Assembly (NCBI GenBank): GCA_030141605.1
Contig: JAQGDQ010000045.1
Span: forward strand, 744,001 to 808,000
DNA: 64,000 nt
Direction: 5' to 3'
Source of the DNA: Tubiluchus corallicola
Lineage: Eukaryota > Priapulida > Priapulimorpha > Priapulimorphida > Tubiluchidae
The notes under the pieces: generated by a model
Database searches by the model: none
Told to the model about the DNA's origin: nothing
The model's input: only the letters and a program-made list of their open reading frames with translations
Program-made: the position numbers and the translations under genes
Shown: positions 25,415 through 38,200 of the stretch, in pieces
Layout: every line of letters begins with the position of its first letter
How positions within the stretch are numbered: position 1 is the stretch's first letter

Positions 25415-28242
25415 CTAGAAAAAAGAGCAATTTAGAATATTTAAGGAACATTATATAAAGTGTTGAAGAAATTATAAATTTTTGATAGAATCCTATCATA
25501 TATTAATCAGAATGAATCTATCAAGCTAATTTAAAACTAATCTACTTTTATACCAACTGATATACATTTTTCATTGCTCTGCATTGTTCAGATTATAAAG
25601 CCAGAACAATTATTCACCAGCATTGTACTGTTCACAAGTTACACAAAACTTAATGTTTATAAGCAAAGAGCTGTAGGATAGATTGTAGAATCTATTCAAA
25701 AACACTGATTCAGAAAATCCTAAAATTTATTCTTTTTGAAATCTATGGTAATTTACACAGTAGGCTAGACAGTAATGCGACTACCATAAAGAAAATAAAG
25801 AGTTACTAATTGGGAAATCAAATGCTTTGCATTAAAAAGTACTAAAAATGCACAAACTCACAAGATGTAGTTTATGAATTGTATTACTCAGAAACATACC
25901 ATTTTCAATACCGAGCACGCTTAGCACAGATGGCATATACAAGTTTTCTTGCTAACTGAGATCTCATGAAGTATGTTTGTAAAAGTGAAGTTCCACTTCC
26001 TCCACCGGCCTTCAGACTCCTTAAATGCCCATCTTCTGGGTGGTCCTCAAAAAACAAAAAACAGGGTAAGCACAATGTTTATGATTAAAATAAATTTATG
26101 TTTACTTTCTCAGTTATCAAAGTTAAGTGTTTATAAATACCTTTGTATCAAAATCTCAGTAATTCTGTAAATAAGCACAATGAAATGCCACTGCAAAACA
26201 CGATGTGCCAATAATGCCTTACATTCTACGTCAGTCAGTCATTAATTCAGTCATTAACGTGCACTGCAAAACTTTTCCTGAAAACCTCAATTATGCACAG
26301 CGAAAGTAAATTATGATTATAAATATTTACAGAAACAAAAACTGCAGTAAAAACAAATTTAAGTTCATGTTTAACATTCCCCACCTGGTGTTAGCTGTAA
26401 TAATACCAACTATTTTCAATATTTAAATAGCATTGTAATTGTTCGAAAAGGTAAATAAAATACAACTATTACAAACAAATAACAATGATGTAATTGCAGC
26501 AAGCAAATTGCAGTGCTTATGCTAATTTTAGTAAGTGATGTTATGCAGCACAGAAAAACTTTAAACATTAAATAATAATTGTCATTAGTTGATATTTTTA
26601 ATATAAGTATCTGAAATATGACGGCTTCAGATAAATTCTAGAGTTATGAACTAAACATAATGTGAAAGTTATTGATTGTACAATAATTAATGCTTTAGAA
26701 ACCGTCATGCAAATTGATTAAATTTGAAAATCAAGTTTTGCAAATTTTCCAAGTGACCTAGTCATCACTGTGCACATAATTTGTAATAGTGAAGACACGA
26801 AAGGTGCAACGAACTTGTGACATTTCATCAGATTATTTGACTCCGCAAGAATGTAGCATCATTAATTATATTTCAGATAGTTATACCACAGGTAGAATAA
26901 TTTAATGTCATCGTCTATTATAAACAGCTCTCGCAGCATTTTGCCCAAACTAATTATTTAAAGCACTTCTTGAGGAGTTACGATTTTAAATGAGAAAGTG
27001 AGACAGCTTTGAATGTTGTCTCTGAGCAGAATAAGAAAGAAATGTAACAATTAGCATTCTGTTTAACTGGCCTTTAAACAGTAAGACTTTAAACGAGTCC
27101 TCAATCAGTGTTGTGCTTCAGCATTTTTTGGGTGTAGAAAACTACAAACCTAGTTAAAATACAGGTGTGTTTGATGAAATGGACGGGCAACGTTTGGAAA
27201 GTCTGTATTCTGAGAAAACTGACAATTAGACAATCAGCAAAACATCTCATCTTTCATGCAACAGAAATCATACTGGTTCTCTATACTCATGATAATGTGT
27301 CTTGTAAATGTGCAAGCATACAGGGACAATGTATAGTCTTAATACTATAGTGGAAAACTACTAAAGCAATGTCAGTGCAAGAGCATAAGTCTATATCAGG
27401 ATATACCAAAGTTTTGATCACGTTAGTGTAAATATAAAATAACCAAATTACCCGAATCTTACCACATTGATTTTACAGACATTTAAGTATGGATACCAAA
27501 AATTTTAGGTGATTCTGTTAGATGTATCCAAAGGTACAGAAGTTCTAAATCAACAAGTCAAAAAATAAAGTGCAGGAAAAAAATTGCCGCTATCGTTAAA
27601 ATTTACAGCAAGTGCTCTTGTAAATGTGCAAGCATACAGGGACAATGTATAGTCTTGCACACATAAAGCAAATTTTAATTGTCAGTTTTAAACTTTGGCA
27701 ATAGTTTAATGCATAGTACAGACTACATTCTGTCAGACTACATTTTACCACGCTTTGTCAGATTATATTTTTACGTAAATAAAATGTTCCGCCTAAGCTT
27801 ACAGATATGCTTTCAGCCATAGGCCCTAGTAAACTTGCCATGAATTGTGCAGGTATGCAAAAAAAAAACAGGCAAGTTCAAATCTGAAAAAGCTCACAGT
27901 CAAACTTGTAATACACATTTCAGAATTCAAAAACACAGCGATGAATTCTTAATACTTGACACAAATCTACCCTGGCTGGTATGCTATCCTAGGCCAGTAT
28001 AAAATTCTGAAAAAACACTGATAAATGGTGGACAGAGCAGAGACATCGTACAGATTAAAATCTTTAAAAATTGTGATTTATGAATGTTATTCCATTTAAG
28101 TAGAATGTGTGCGACAAATAACAAGTATGACAACTTGTGCTTTGAAGATTATTTTACAGTAGTATAAGGCATGAATAATTTCAGACACGAAGGCCTGGCT
28201 TTTAAACCAAATTCCATAATCTACAGATCTGTCATTTTAACA

Positions 28243-28435
28243 TGGACGTATCCATGTTCCACAATTTATTTCATATTTTCGCCTTTTTGTGGACACATCC
28301 CTGTTGCACAATCTACTTAAAATTTTCACTTTGCTGTGAATAAATCACTGTTCTGCAATCTACTTCAAATTCGCCACGTTACCGTGGATGTATCGCTTTT
28401 ACAAGTCTGCTGATAATTTGTCACCTTATCATGAC
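28243..28435. repeat. Degenerate ~47-bp minisatellite, four copies
   Basis: Four adjacent blocks share the pattern GTGGAxxxATCxxTGTTxCACAATxTACTT followed by an AT-rich tail. Unit length is 47-48 bp and copies have diverged substantially, so the array is old. Confidence 0.65.
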
Positions 28436-31400
28436 ATATGTTTTCAAATACGGCTTAAACAATTTAATATTCACCAATACAGTACGAAATAACTCAGATT
28501 TTATTCAAATATAGAATCGGTCACAAATACAGTATCAGATTATGTCAATAAACGTTGTCAGCAGTACGGATATTGTAGTTAAGGGTCAAAGGTAAGATCA
28601 ACGGTTAAGAACTCGTGAAATTGATGTTGTCTCAATAATCACTGCTCTGAGATTTCAAAAAAGTATTAATTTATCCAGATATAAATTAGTAAACAGATTA
28701 CGAGACGAGCAATCATGTCAAACTAATTTGATAATCACAGTGAATCAAGTTGAACGGAAAAAGCGACAAAATCAAACATCGGCACCATCAGATCACCAAC
28801 TCTGATTAATCTATAAACAAGTTTATAGCGAACGTCATGCAACAGCTAAGTAAAGAGTCTATCAAATACTTCATCAAATAAACCACTCAAGATCAAGTGC
28901 CCGCCACTTCTTAAAGCTCATCATCTAGAGTTGTTGATACATTCTCAATAACAATTTTCGGCAAAGTGCATATACTAGGAATAGATCCATATTTACCGAT
29001 CAATCAAATGGCGATTTCCATCTATAAATCAGACTGTATAATACGCGCATGTTACAAATACTGTAAAAACTCAAATGCACTTCCATATATCAAATGCACT
29101 ATCACACGTTTACAAGACGAACACAAGTTTTCTACTACTCTATGCAGTAAATGCGTACACAGGCAATAATGAATTCAGCCAAGCAGCGCGGCAGGTCAAA
29201 TAAACCTGAACATACTACCACTACACGTCTGCGAACTACAACAGAGAAATACTTGTACTGGCCAGACAATACGACTCCAGGCTATGTGTGAATAAAACGG
29301 ACGCCGAGAGGTATATCATGGGGCAAAATAAAACCTAGTTGAAGGTATCAATGTCAAGAGAGTTATAATAAGCATTCCACGCACAAACGTGATAACATCT
29401 GATGTAATTAATTATAATTCATCTTAAGAAAATAGCTGGGCCATTAGGACTGCTGAAGACTTGACAGCGAACGATAATACTAGTGAAATGTCACTCACTA
29501 CAAAAATAAAAGTTGCAAATAGCTAGTGATTAAGCTTTCTATTCAGCATATGTAACTTGTCACACAGGGCCACATAGTAACTCGTCTTACTGTACATGAA
29601 CAGGGTAAGAATGGATGCAACACTTTTTCCTTAAATTCAATTCAGAAAATGAGAACTGTAATGAGTGTAATCATTTGACTCAAGCCACTCAACAGTCCAC
29701 GTGCCACCTGCATAATGCAACCATCTCATAATAGAAATTTAATTGCAAGAGCGGTTCCCTAAGTGGACATTCAGTAGCCAAAATACAGTGAAACTGCACA
29801 AGAAAACGTCCTCTTTTTAATCATGCCCAAAACACTACCATAGCGACGTTAGTGTGTATGATAAAAGGACGTCAAGTTTTGCTAATGAGGCCTGACACTC
29901 ACGAGACCACTAAACTGACATGCAAAATACATATAATTACTAGTAAATAATAATACACTGTGTCAAACTGATATACTGGCAGGTGTATTTTAAAATATAT
30001 GCTGCTAAACGTGGTACTTACGTAAATTAGTAAGGACGGAGTGTGGAATACAGATAAATATGCCATTACAACGAACATAGAAATTTAAAATTAAATTATC
30101 GAATAAAGTTTTTAAGATATGTAAAAATATTTTTCTATCTTCTTGTCTCAATATCTAATAGCACAAAATTCTTCGCAGCGTTACAAAACTTTTAAAACCT
30201 GTTCACAATTTCTGCCTTGATCACTACCAAACTGGTTATTTGGACATTCTTCTAAGCCCTGAATGCTCAGAGTTTACTCAGGAATTGCCATGGCTGGCAG
30301 TGGTGTTCGACTTGAATCGAAATGTAAACACAAAAAAGACAAAACTCGCGTGTGGTTTGAATGGTCTACCATAAGGACAACTGTGGTCTTAACTGATATA
30401 CCAAATAGATTTATAAAAAATATCAATAGTTACTATTAATTTGGACTTTGGCAGTTAACAATGGAGCAATGAACAAAATTTAACAGTTGAAGAAATAATT
30501 TGCGCCTTTTTAAAAAAATAAATATGAAAATAAAAAAGCGTCAGTCTCTAATGGAAAGGCTTGAAATAGTTGTCATGGTTGCATGCTACTTTAATATTGT
30601 TTCATTAATCTTGCATTTTTTCAGGGCTTAACGCACCAGATTAATTATTTTAAGCATTTACCTAGTTAACTTGTCCCAGCCCTGCAGCAAAGATTTGAAT
30701 AAGGGACTTAAAGATACTTTATTAATGATAGAACGCATTCACGGTTATTAAATAAAATAATGTTGGAAAGAGAGGAAGTTTAAAAAGTCTGACTGCGCCT
30801 TTAATTTGATCCAAAGATAGAGGTTAAAACTATAAATACGGCAATTGCTTAATACTTGATTAACTGTAGTTCATTTTCCTCCCAAACGTACATAAAAAGC
30901 AAACGGTGAATCATGCACAGTGAAAAAAGCTCGTGTCTACCACATCACGAATACCCGTCTCACTTCTGACGAGGCGAAAAGTGCATTTGACACTCTCCGA
31001 GAAACGACGTCCTGAAAACGTGAAAGCTCTCTCTCAAGGCCACAACGGTGAAAAGCACGGTAGATTTGCCATGACCCCATCCGACCTGCCCACAGTCAAT
31101 TGACGTCTGCTTGAGGTGCAAGCTATTGAATACTTTGCTAACACAATAAACATTTTACACAGAAAAAACAGATTTCGTCTACTTTTCTCTCTTCGTGGCT
31201 GTACACATCGCACACCAGCTGCAAATACAGAAATAAGAAAAAGGCAACAATTCGGAATTATCATACAGAGGCACAGAAGTTTAATCCCATAATTTTTTGG
31301 AGTTGAAAACTTACAAGGCTACTATGCTAGAGTATAAGTGCTGCCATAAAATACAGGATTTTTGAAAACTTGTTCTTCAATAAACAAATCCAAATAAAAT

Positions 31401-31546
31401 GTTTTTAAAATAAGTGCACTTTTAAAGACCTTTTAATAATTAAGTTTTTGGTAAATCAGTGAACATTCCTTTACAAGACAAAAACGAAACTTCCTAACTT
31501 CCAGAACATCAACTAAGACACAAGAAATACTAGTGAACATTCTATC

Positions 31547-31612
31547 GCCGAGAAGGCTCACCGGTAGCGTGCTTGCTTTCCACTGGGTCATGAGTTCAGT
31601 TCTTTGGCCAAG
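31547..31612 (+). repeat. tRNA-like head, probable SINE remnant
   Basis: A-box-like GGCTCACCGGTAGCGT and B-box-like GAGTTCAGTTC are spaced as in a tRNA, but no complete cloverleaf forms. Consistent with the head of a tRNA-derived SINE. Confidence 0.4.
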
Positions 31613-33896
31613 TAAGCTATATACCAAAAGCTCAAAAGTGGCACTGCTCGTTCTTACATCTAGCTTAGGATGTGGTATATGGAATAGCACGCGGATAATT
31701 TAAACCCCTGTTAATTATAGGTTTCATTTATTAAGCTTTAAGCCTATGTTAACTATTGTTTACCTCAGTCCCAATACAATTGATTACAGTGCTAATACAC
31801 CGCAAAAGCTTTAGGAGGAAAATCACATAAATATTTAAAAAGCTTTAAAATTTGACTGAGTATGAAATAAATTGATTTTTGATTACCTGGAGAAGGAGAA
31901 ATACGATGATTGGTACTGAAACCTGCTGCCTGCAGTTACATAATTGAGTAACATACATACCACAACAAACTAGAAAGTTATAATAATCCCATTTTGAAAT
32001 CAACTAAAAACTAAGCAAATTAGCCAAATCAAAAACCAGCTTACAACTCAGAATTTATTCAGATAAAACTCTTCAATCAATATTACTCTATACGATAAGT
32101 TTATTACGGGCATGTACCTCTCTTTCTCCTTTAACAATTTCTTAAAACATTCTTTGAGCTAAAATATCAAAACAAAAATATACATTTTCCAAAATAACAA
32201 GGGATATTGAAAGTGACCTTGATGGTAGAGCTATCTTTAAACGATTACTCAATGTGTAGCCATCTGTTCATCCATGTGAACATAGCTTATACCAACTTAC
32301 TCTTTTTGGTTTAAGCAACAGACTTCTCACGATACAATGCTATAATTCAGCCTAATTCTTTTTACTAAATTCAACGGCATAATTTCACCACTAACAAACA
32401 AAATACACCTCGCATTTGCTTATTTTTGAGACCACTTTCAAAACACTAATGTGCACCTTGGTAGCAATGTCTTAAGTAGTTTTACAATATGGATTGTTAT
32501 CAAAACAAACCATTTAAAACTGTAGTGAAAACGAACCCCTGATTAACTGAATCAGTCTCTACCTACTGCAACATTCAGACGTGGTGTGAATGGTATGCAT
32601 GCCAAAGTGAGTTTAAATCTCAAATGACCCTATTGTGTTTTTGGTTCCAATCCTGGTCGACCAACAATGTTACAGGGCCTTCCTCCTCCAAAATTTGACT
32701 GCTGATTAAAGACAATGTTTGGCAACATTAAATTTCTGTACAATTACACAACGACTGAGCTTGCTTCAAATTAAAATGTGTACATTAATCTATGGGCTGT
32801 AAAGTAATAAAAAAACTCAAATTTTATTAACAGTTATCAAACAATATATCACGCAGGGTCACTGTCAATATATGAGTGTTGATTGGCGCACACACAGCAC
32901 ACAGTGACAGAACAACTGTTGAAGGCTTGAAGCAGAGCGCATTAAAATGCTTTATAACTGACTGCTGTACATCGCGATCCGCGCAGCATCTGCTGGAGTT
33001 TTCCATTTCACCATATCGCACAACGTCCTTGTTGCCGAAGCTCACATTACCGAAAACATACACAGACTCCTGTCAAGTCTAGCTGCTGTTGTAACACACT
33101 GCGTGAATATACCCAGCAATGTGCATAGTCAAAATCGCAAACGCCACAATGCATATTGTATCCGCGAACTCGTCAGACAGATTCCCCACAATTTTAGTAA
33201 TTTATTTCTCAAAACGAGCACCGAGTGGCTTGTGAAGCGTTGAAACGAGCAGCTAGTAAAACAGTGCAGGGGAAGGCATTTTAACAGATGTGCGACACAT
33301 GGCAAACAACCAAAGCCAGCTAATTTGTACCAATAATTTGCAAAACTGCTCTAGAATATATACCTTGGTGCATATGGGCCGCTCACAAAGGTCACGTTTA
33401 AAGACGTAGAAAAAATGAGTTACTATTTATCCATAACGATGCACGTGTTATTAGAAAATATGCTTGCTACTTAATTAACAATTAACTCTTTTAGACTGCA
33501 CGGAAGCTATGTGTTCTTTTATAATTAAAGCTCTGTGGCAGACATGCTAATTTTCCATTTATGAAAGCATAATTAGTTACATTTCTGTAAGCGACATCTA
33601 AGAGGTTTTCGGTTCTTCGAAACAAGCCATCCGTAGAGTAAAAGAATCACAATGATTAAATTTCCGACATCAGAACTGAGCTAAATGGAAGAAATGTAAA
33701 CCAATATCCTATGCATTATAAGTCCGTGATTCATTAGACAACACCTGTGCAATGTCCAAATAATGCAATGCGACGCAGTCACAAATTCAATCCTATGTAG
33801 TATAATATTTAGTAGTAAATCACAGCAGATTACATTCGTAGCAGACGTTAATTCATTGCTGCTTATTTGTGAAATTCGACATGGCTAGCACTCAAC

Positions 33897-33972
33897 GTGC
33901 CTCGTGATCTAGTGCTTATGACAATCGACTTGAAATCCAAGGAACCCTGGTTCAAATCCAAGCAAGATCCTG
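33897..33972 (+). repeat. tRNA-Ser(TGA)-derived SINE head or tRNA pseudogene
   Basis: GATCTAGTGCTTATGACAAT resembles a D-arm/A box, ATCGACTTGAAATC is the serine TGA anticodon region, and GGTTCAAATCC is a good B box. The long variable arm of tRNA-Ser is missing and the stems mismatch, so it is not a functional tRNA. Confidence 0.6.
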
Positions 33973-35390
33973 ACATACGTTTTTCCAGGTCACTCAGGTC
34001 CGTTAGCCTTAAATAGTTATTGAACACAAGTGCTGATTATTAATGAAAATAAATGTTACATTGTCATATTACTGTAAATTACCAATGACCATTAGAGTGT
34101 GTCATAATTAATCACAAACAGTTAACTGCTTTCAAGTAAGTCATTGCAGAACGTCAAGTCCCAGGACAAATAGGTACTACGCATTTTTCGCCATTAAATC
34201 ATAATTATATTACTATCTAAAGCCAAATGTTAGTAAGGCAGATTAATATAACAAGATTCGATGCGCATGGAACGCGAAAAAAATAAATGAATTCGCTACA
34301 AATGCAGTGTATGGAAACGAACTGACACCGAAAGAAAAGGCACTACACATGGCACAATCAGCAATAATAACCACATACCATAATGTTACAAGTTAGGGAC
34401 GGGTAAGCGGTATCCCAGGCTCTGTTAATCCACTACCACTGGCTTCACGAAATCCGCGAGTTCTGGTAGCATGATCTGACAGCAGCATTCATATATTGAT
34501 AAAACAACATACAATTACGAGACAGTGTAATAGAAAAGTAAATACTACTTAAGAGAATATTGAATTTGCGGTTCGCACAAGCCTGAAAGATTCTCGCCGT
34601 TTCCCATGATATTACGTTTGTGAGGTACAGCTGCCGGCTTCGGCTATGATTCTCTATTAACGTAATGACTGCCGAGCATGCAGTCACTATAAATGTAAAT
34701 GGGACTCGAATTAGCAGCTCGCGTAATGAAATCGAATGAAATGTTGAACTTCGCAGTACCCTTGAATATGCACTCATCCAGGCACAAATGTATACATTCT
34801 GATATGAACTCAAGTCAGTCTGGTTCTGGTACTTCTCTTAGACTAAAAATAAGTTTGTCCGCAGCACATTTGCTGCCATTTATCATAATTTTAACAACGT
34901 GGCAAACAGCTGAAATTCAAATGACATGACCGTTTTGTTGTTTAGTTCTCTTGCGAATTGCTGGTGCTTTCTAGCTTTATAATACAACCCAACACAGTAA
35001 TTTTCAACCAATAATGTTGAAAATAATGTTGGCGATTACATACACAATTTTACAAGAGCAAACTAATCTTACCCGCAATACTACCAAGTTACTAAGTTTG
35101 TTGTAACGATCAAAAAATTAACACATTTCACTGATGCACATGTGCAGTAACTTTTAAAAATTTTCAAATCTATGTATGTATATATACTTCGCTAGTATCT
35201 GTACATATCTACGTAATTCAGCAATAGACCAAAGATCTTTTATTTTCAATTTATTCTACCTATGATAGCACTATTGTGCAGTAGTGGGTTAATGATTAGA
35301 TCCAGGTACCATCTATGAACGGCTACGTTCATTTAAAAAATTGTATTTTAACCATACAATTAAGTTGCATAAGCTTTTGGCAGTACTTAC

Positions 35391-35509
35391 ATTTTAAAAA
35401 TATCGTAAGACTTATGCCCTTCGGGATCGGGCTTGCTTTTTAGACGCAGACAGTCTGTCTGCGATAAGTCTAAAAGACTAGGAACCGATGTGTGTTGGCT
35501 ATTGACCAA
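35391..35509 (-). CDS. Candidate exon of unknown identity with strong GTAAGT donor
   Basis: The minus frame is open for 119 nt and ends at a consensus donor AAAAT|gtaagt (phase 2). The translation includes VPSLLDLSQTDCLRLKSKPD and EGHKSYDIFK. Several AGs could act as acceptor. It lies upstream of the BCL9-like exons on the same strand, but its phase does not fit the 25414 exon directly, so an intervening exon would be needed. It overlaps a strong hairpin. No family recognised. Confidence 0.3.
35441..35472. repeat. Hairpin-forming inverted repeat
   Basis: TAGAC-GCAGACA-gtc-TGTCTGC-gataa-GTCTA: an inner 7-bp perfect stem with a 3-nt loop and an outer 5-bp stem separated by a one-sided bulge. 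A second pair (AGACTTAT at 35407-35414 and ATAAGTCT at 35464-35471) allows an alternative fold. Confidence 0.6.
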
Positions 35510-36405
35510 TCAATTTCTACCATGATTATGGAGCACGGAAAAAAGATCTTGTCATCTGCAAGAACTCGATGAAGAAACGATTCGCCTAGGACACTATTGA
35601 TCAACACTACAGCACACAAAACATCATTAAAAATGCAACAGTATTTGTTTGAAATACATAAGCAATTTCAGCTCGCTGAGGAGTGACATTAATGCTATCA
35701 GGTTCTAGCTTACTGTCACTGAAGTTAGCCTTCGAGGCTTTTGAAATAATTGTAACTTTTCTAGATACATACTAATAACAACAAAATTAGCTGTGCACTA
35801 TTTTGGCGCATATACGAGAGTGATATCTTTTAACGATAGAACCAAAAGCAAATTAGCCTTGAAAACATATTCAGTTTATTGCAAACGTAAGTAATAATTG
35901 ACAAAAGCTAACTCAATACAGGTGCTCAAAAAGCAGTAGTCTACAATGGTGTCACTGCTTAACATCAAACCATAAAAGCTACCGTTTTAAGCTTTTCAAG
36001 TGCTATTTGTGTTAATCAAAGCACCAGCAGCCAACCTCTGGTAGAGTTTCTCATGGAATAGCGACATTTGACCAAAACGTTACATTGAAATATGATCGAA
36101 ATCCTTTCATAAAGCACACTTGGTCGACAAAAACGACCGCTGCTGTTGAAGAAAGCCTATCAAAATCACGCTCGTTTCTAAGCAGTTAAAAATGCTTTTG
36201 TGACGCGAATGAACCTCGCCTCAGACAAATCACCTCCCACTGTGTTCTACGTAAAAGAACAGCAAAAGAATGGCGGCAGTTGACATAGCTACATCACGAT
36301 AGTCGAGAATCACACCTGTGAGCACAAGGACTACATGCTAGCTGGGCCAACTGTGAATATAAAACTTGCATCCTAACAGCCAGCTAAACCAATTACTAAT
36401 ATAAG

Positions 36406-36724
36406 ACCTACATCCTACCTATACCATTTGCGACTGCATTATAGCTGTTCCAGCTGCAAAAAAGATCTGCATCTAAAGGCTAACTATACCAAACTACAAA
36501 AAACCAAAAGGTGAAATGTGCAAGATAAAAAGTATGGGCCCTACAAACGAAAGCTTGTCAAAAAAACCTACATCCTACCTATACCATTTGCGACTGCATT
36601 ATAGCTGTTCCAGCTGCAAAAAAGATCTGCATCTAAAGGCTAACTATACCAAACTACAAAAAACCAAAAGGTGAAATGTGCAAGATAAAAAGTATGGGCC
36701 CTACAAACGAAAGCTTGTCAAAAA
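36406..36724. repeat. 160-bp tandem duplication
   Basis: Two practically identical copies beginning ACCTACATCCTACCTATA (starts 36406 and 36566). The lack of divergence implies a recent duplication, or an assembly duplication. Confidence 0.95.
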
Positions 36725-38109
36725 ACAAGGTCTCTTTTTCACAAATTACGTAGCATAGTCAGTATAGGACAAAAAAACCAAAAATTAATAATCTACTTTT
36801 TTAATCTTCTTATCCAGGCACTGATCAAAGAGCTGCAGTTGTAAGGCAATAAGGCCTTTCAAGAGAGTCAGTAAATTACTTGGTGCTCAGTAGCAGTAGT
36901 ATTTACGCCTTGCCAGTGCTCACTAACCATTCACTGTGTATTACGGACAAAACACGGCTTATTACCGATCCAATCATACAGGTAATTTCAATAAAAGCCC
37001 GGTATTACTTCCCTTCCAGCAAAATTGCTTTGTCAAACGACGCATTTTGCCAAAGTAACAAAATGAGGCGCACTACTAACTCAAGTGCTGTAAGGAAATA
37101 GAGGGAAATCTAGTTGTAGATGTCAGAAAAGCGTAAGAACATAGCATGATTTGCTGTCTTGCACGTGTATCAGTACTATACACCTAATTTGAATGTTTAA
37201 TAACGTGCATAAATGCAGCAAGTCGATAAAAAGCGTAATTTTGTTAACCCAAAAGATTAACGACATTATGAACGTAGACGTCTTTGTAATTGAACACTGA
37301 TTAAATTTTTCTCTTTTTAAAACTCCCAAGTACAATAATTTTCTCCGTAACCTTTCTGCGTCTTTCAAAAGTGTAAAATTAAATATGGATTACATAAGCC
37401 ATGGTAATTGAAATAGCAAATTATTAAAGCGCATACCTGACTGAGTAAATTCAATGGAGGTAACCATGGAAACCTTTTGTATGCATTTTTCCACATCATA
37501 AATAAAAACAAAATTTATTAAAAATGATCTGCCTTAGTGTATTATTCCTGTGAAGTTTTACCATGGCGAATTATTAAACAAATGAAACTTGCTAAGACAA
37601 TGTAAGCTCGCCACAATAACTAAAACAAATGACTATTTTTGTACACCATACTGTTGTTTAAAATAATGTTTTGATAAGTCGTTGACGTCAAAGAGAGCGA
37701 AGAGTTTCAACAAAAAAGAAAAATCAAAAATAAAACTGTCATGCCTACGCTGCTATCTGAAAACCACTTGTATTTACGAAAGTGCTTAACCAGCGTAATA
37801 TAGGTTTAGCATCTAAGCATGATCTAAGCACTAGTTTAATTCACTTAGACCAGAATGAAATTTTTGTTTTACTTTTCCTTGCAATGCAGTTGTAAACTAT
37901 ATAGTATTGTATGTAGTAGACTATAGACTATTATTACTGAAACTATTTGGCTCCCACCAAAACAAATCAAGGACCGAACAGCCCATTTTGGATCCAAATC
38001 TGAAAAGACTTTAGTTACTGCATGTCACGACAACTGCAGGATCTAGTCTTGCAACCGTCAGTCGCTAAATGAAACTTGAGGAGACAGCTTGAATAGTCTG
38101 TTCAATGAG

Positions 38110-38200
38110 CAATAGGGCGAGCATTCTCTACCAAAAAGTGATTTTCGATTTGAATCGAACCAAACTTCAGTATTTCGAATACGAACTGAGTTTGACAGAT
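38110..38200. repeat. Dispersed TTCGAA-rich repeat, copy near 38.1 kb
   Basis: GCATTCTCTACC followed by TTCGA/ATTCGAA motifs and TTCAGTATTTC matches, in inverted orientation and imperfectly, the stretch at about 61420-61503. Both belong to one degenerate dispersed family. Confidence 0.5.

Noticed and set aside
30020-30090. Minus-strand ATG reading MFVVMAYLSVFHTPSLLIY with a strong gtaagt donor, phase-compatible with the 25414 exon
   Set aside because: Hydrophobic, AT-rich, poor start context and no similarity to CECR2 or BCL9 N-termini. Kept only as a possibility if transcripts support it.
33897-33972. Functional tRNA-Ser
   Set aside because: Stem mismatches and the absence of the long variable arm; treated as a SINE head or pseudogene.
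37431-37500. Minus-strand stretch ending CAGTCAG|gtatgc that could be an upstream exon
   Set aside because: No convincing acceptor and no homology to the missing DDT/WHIM1 region.
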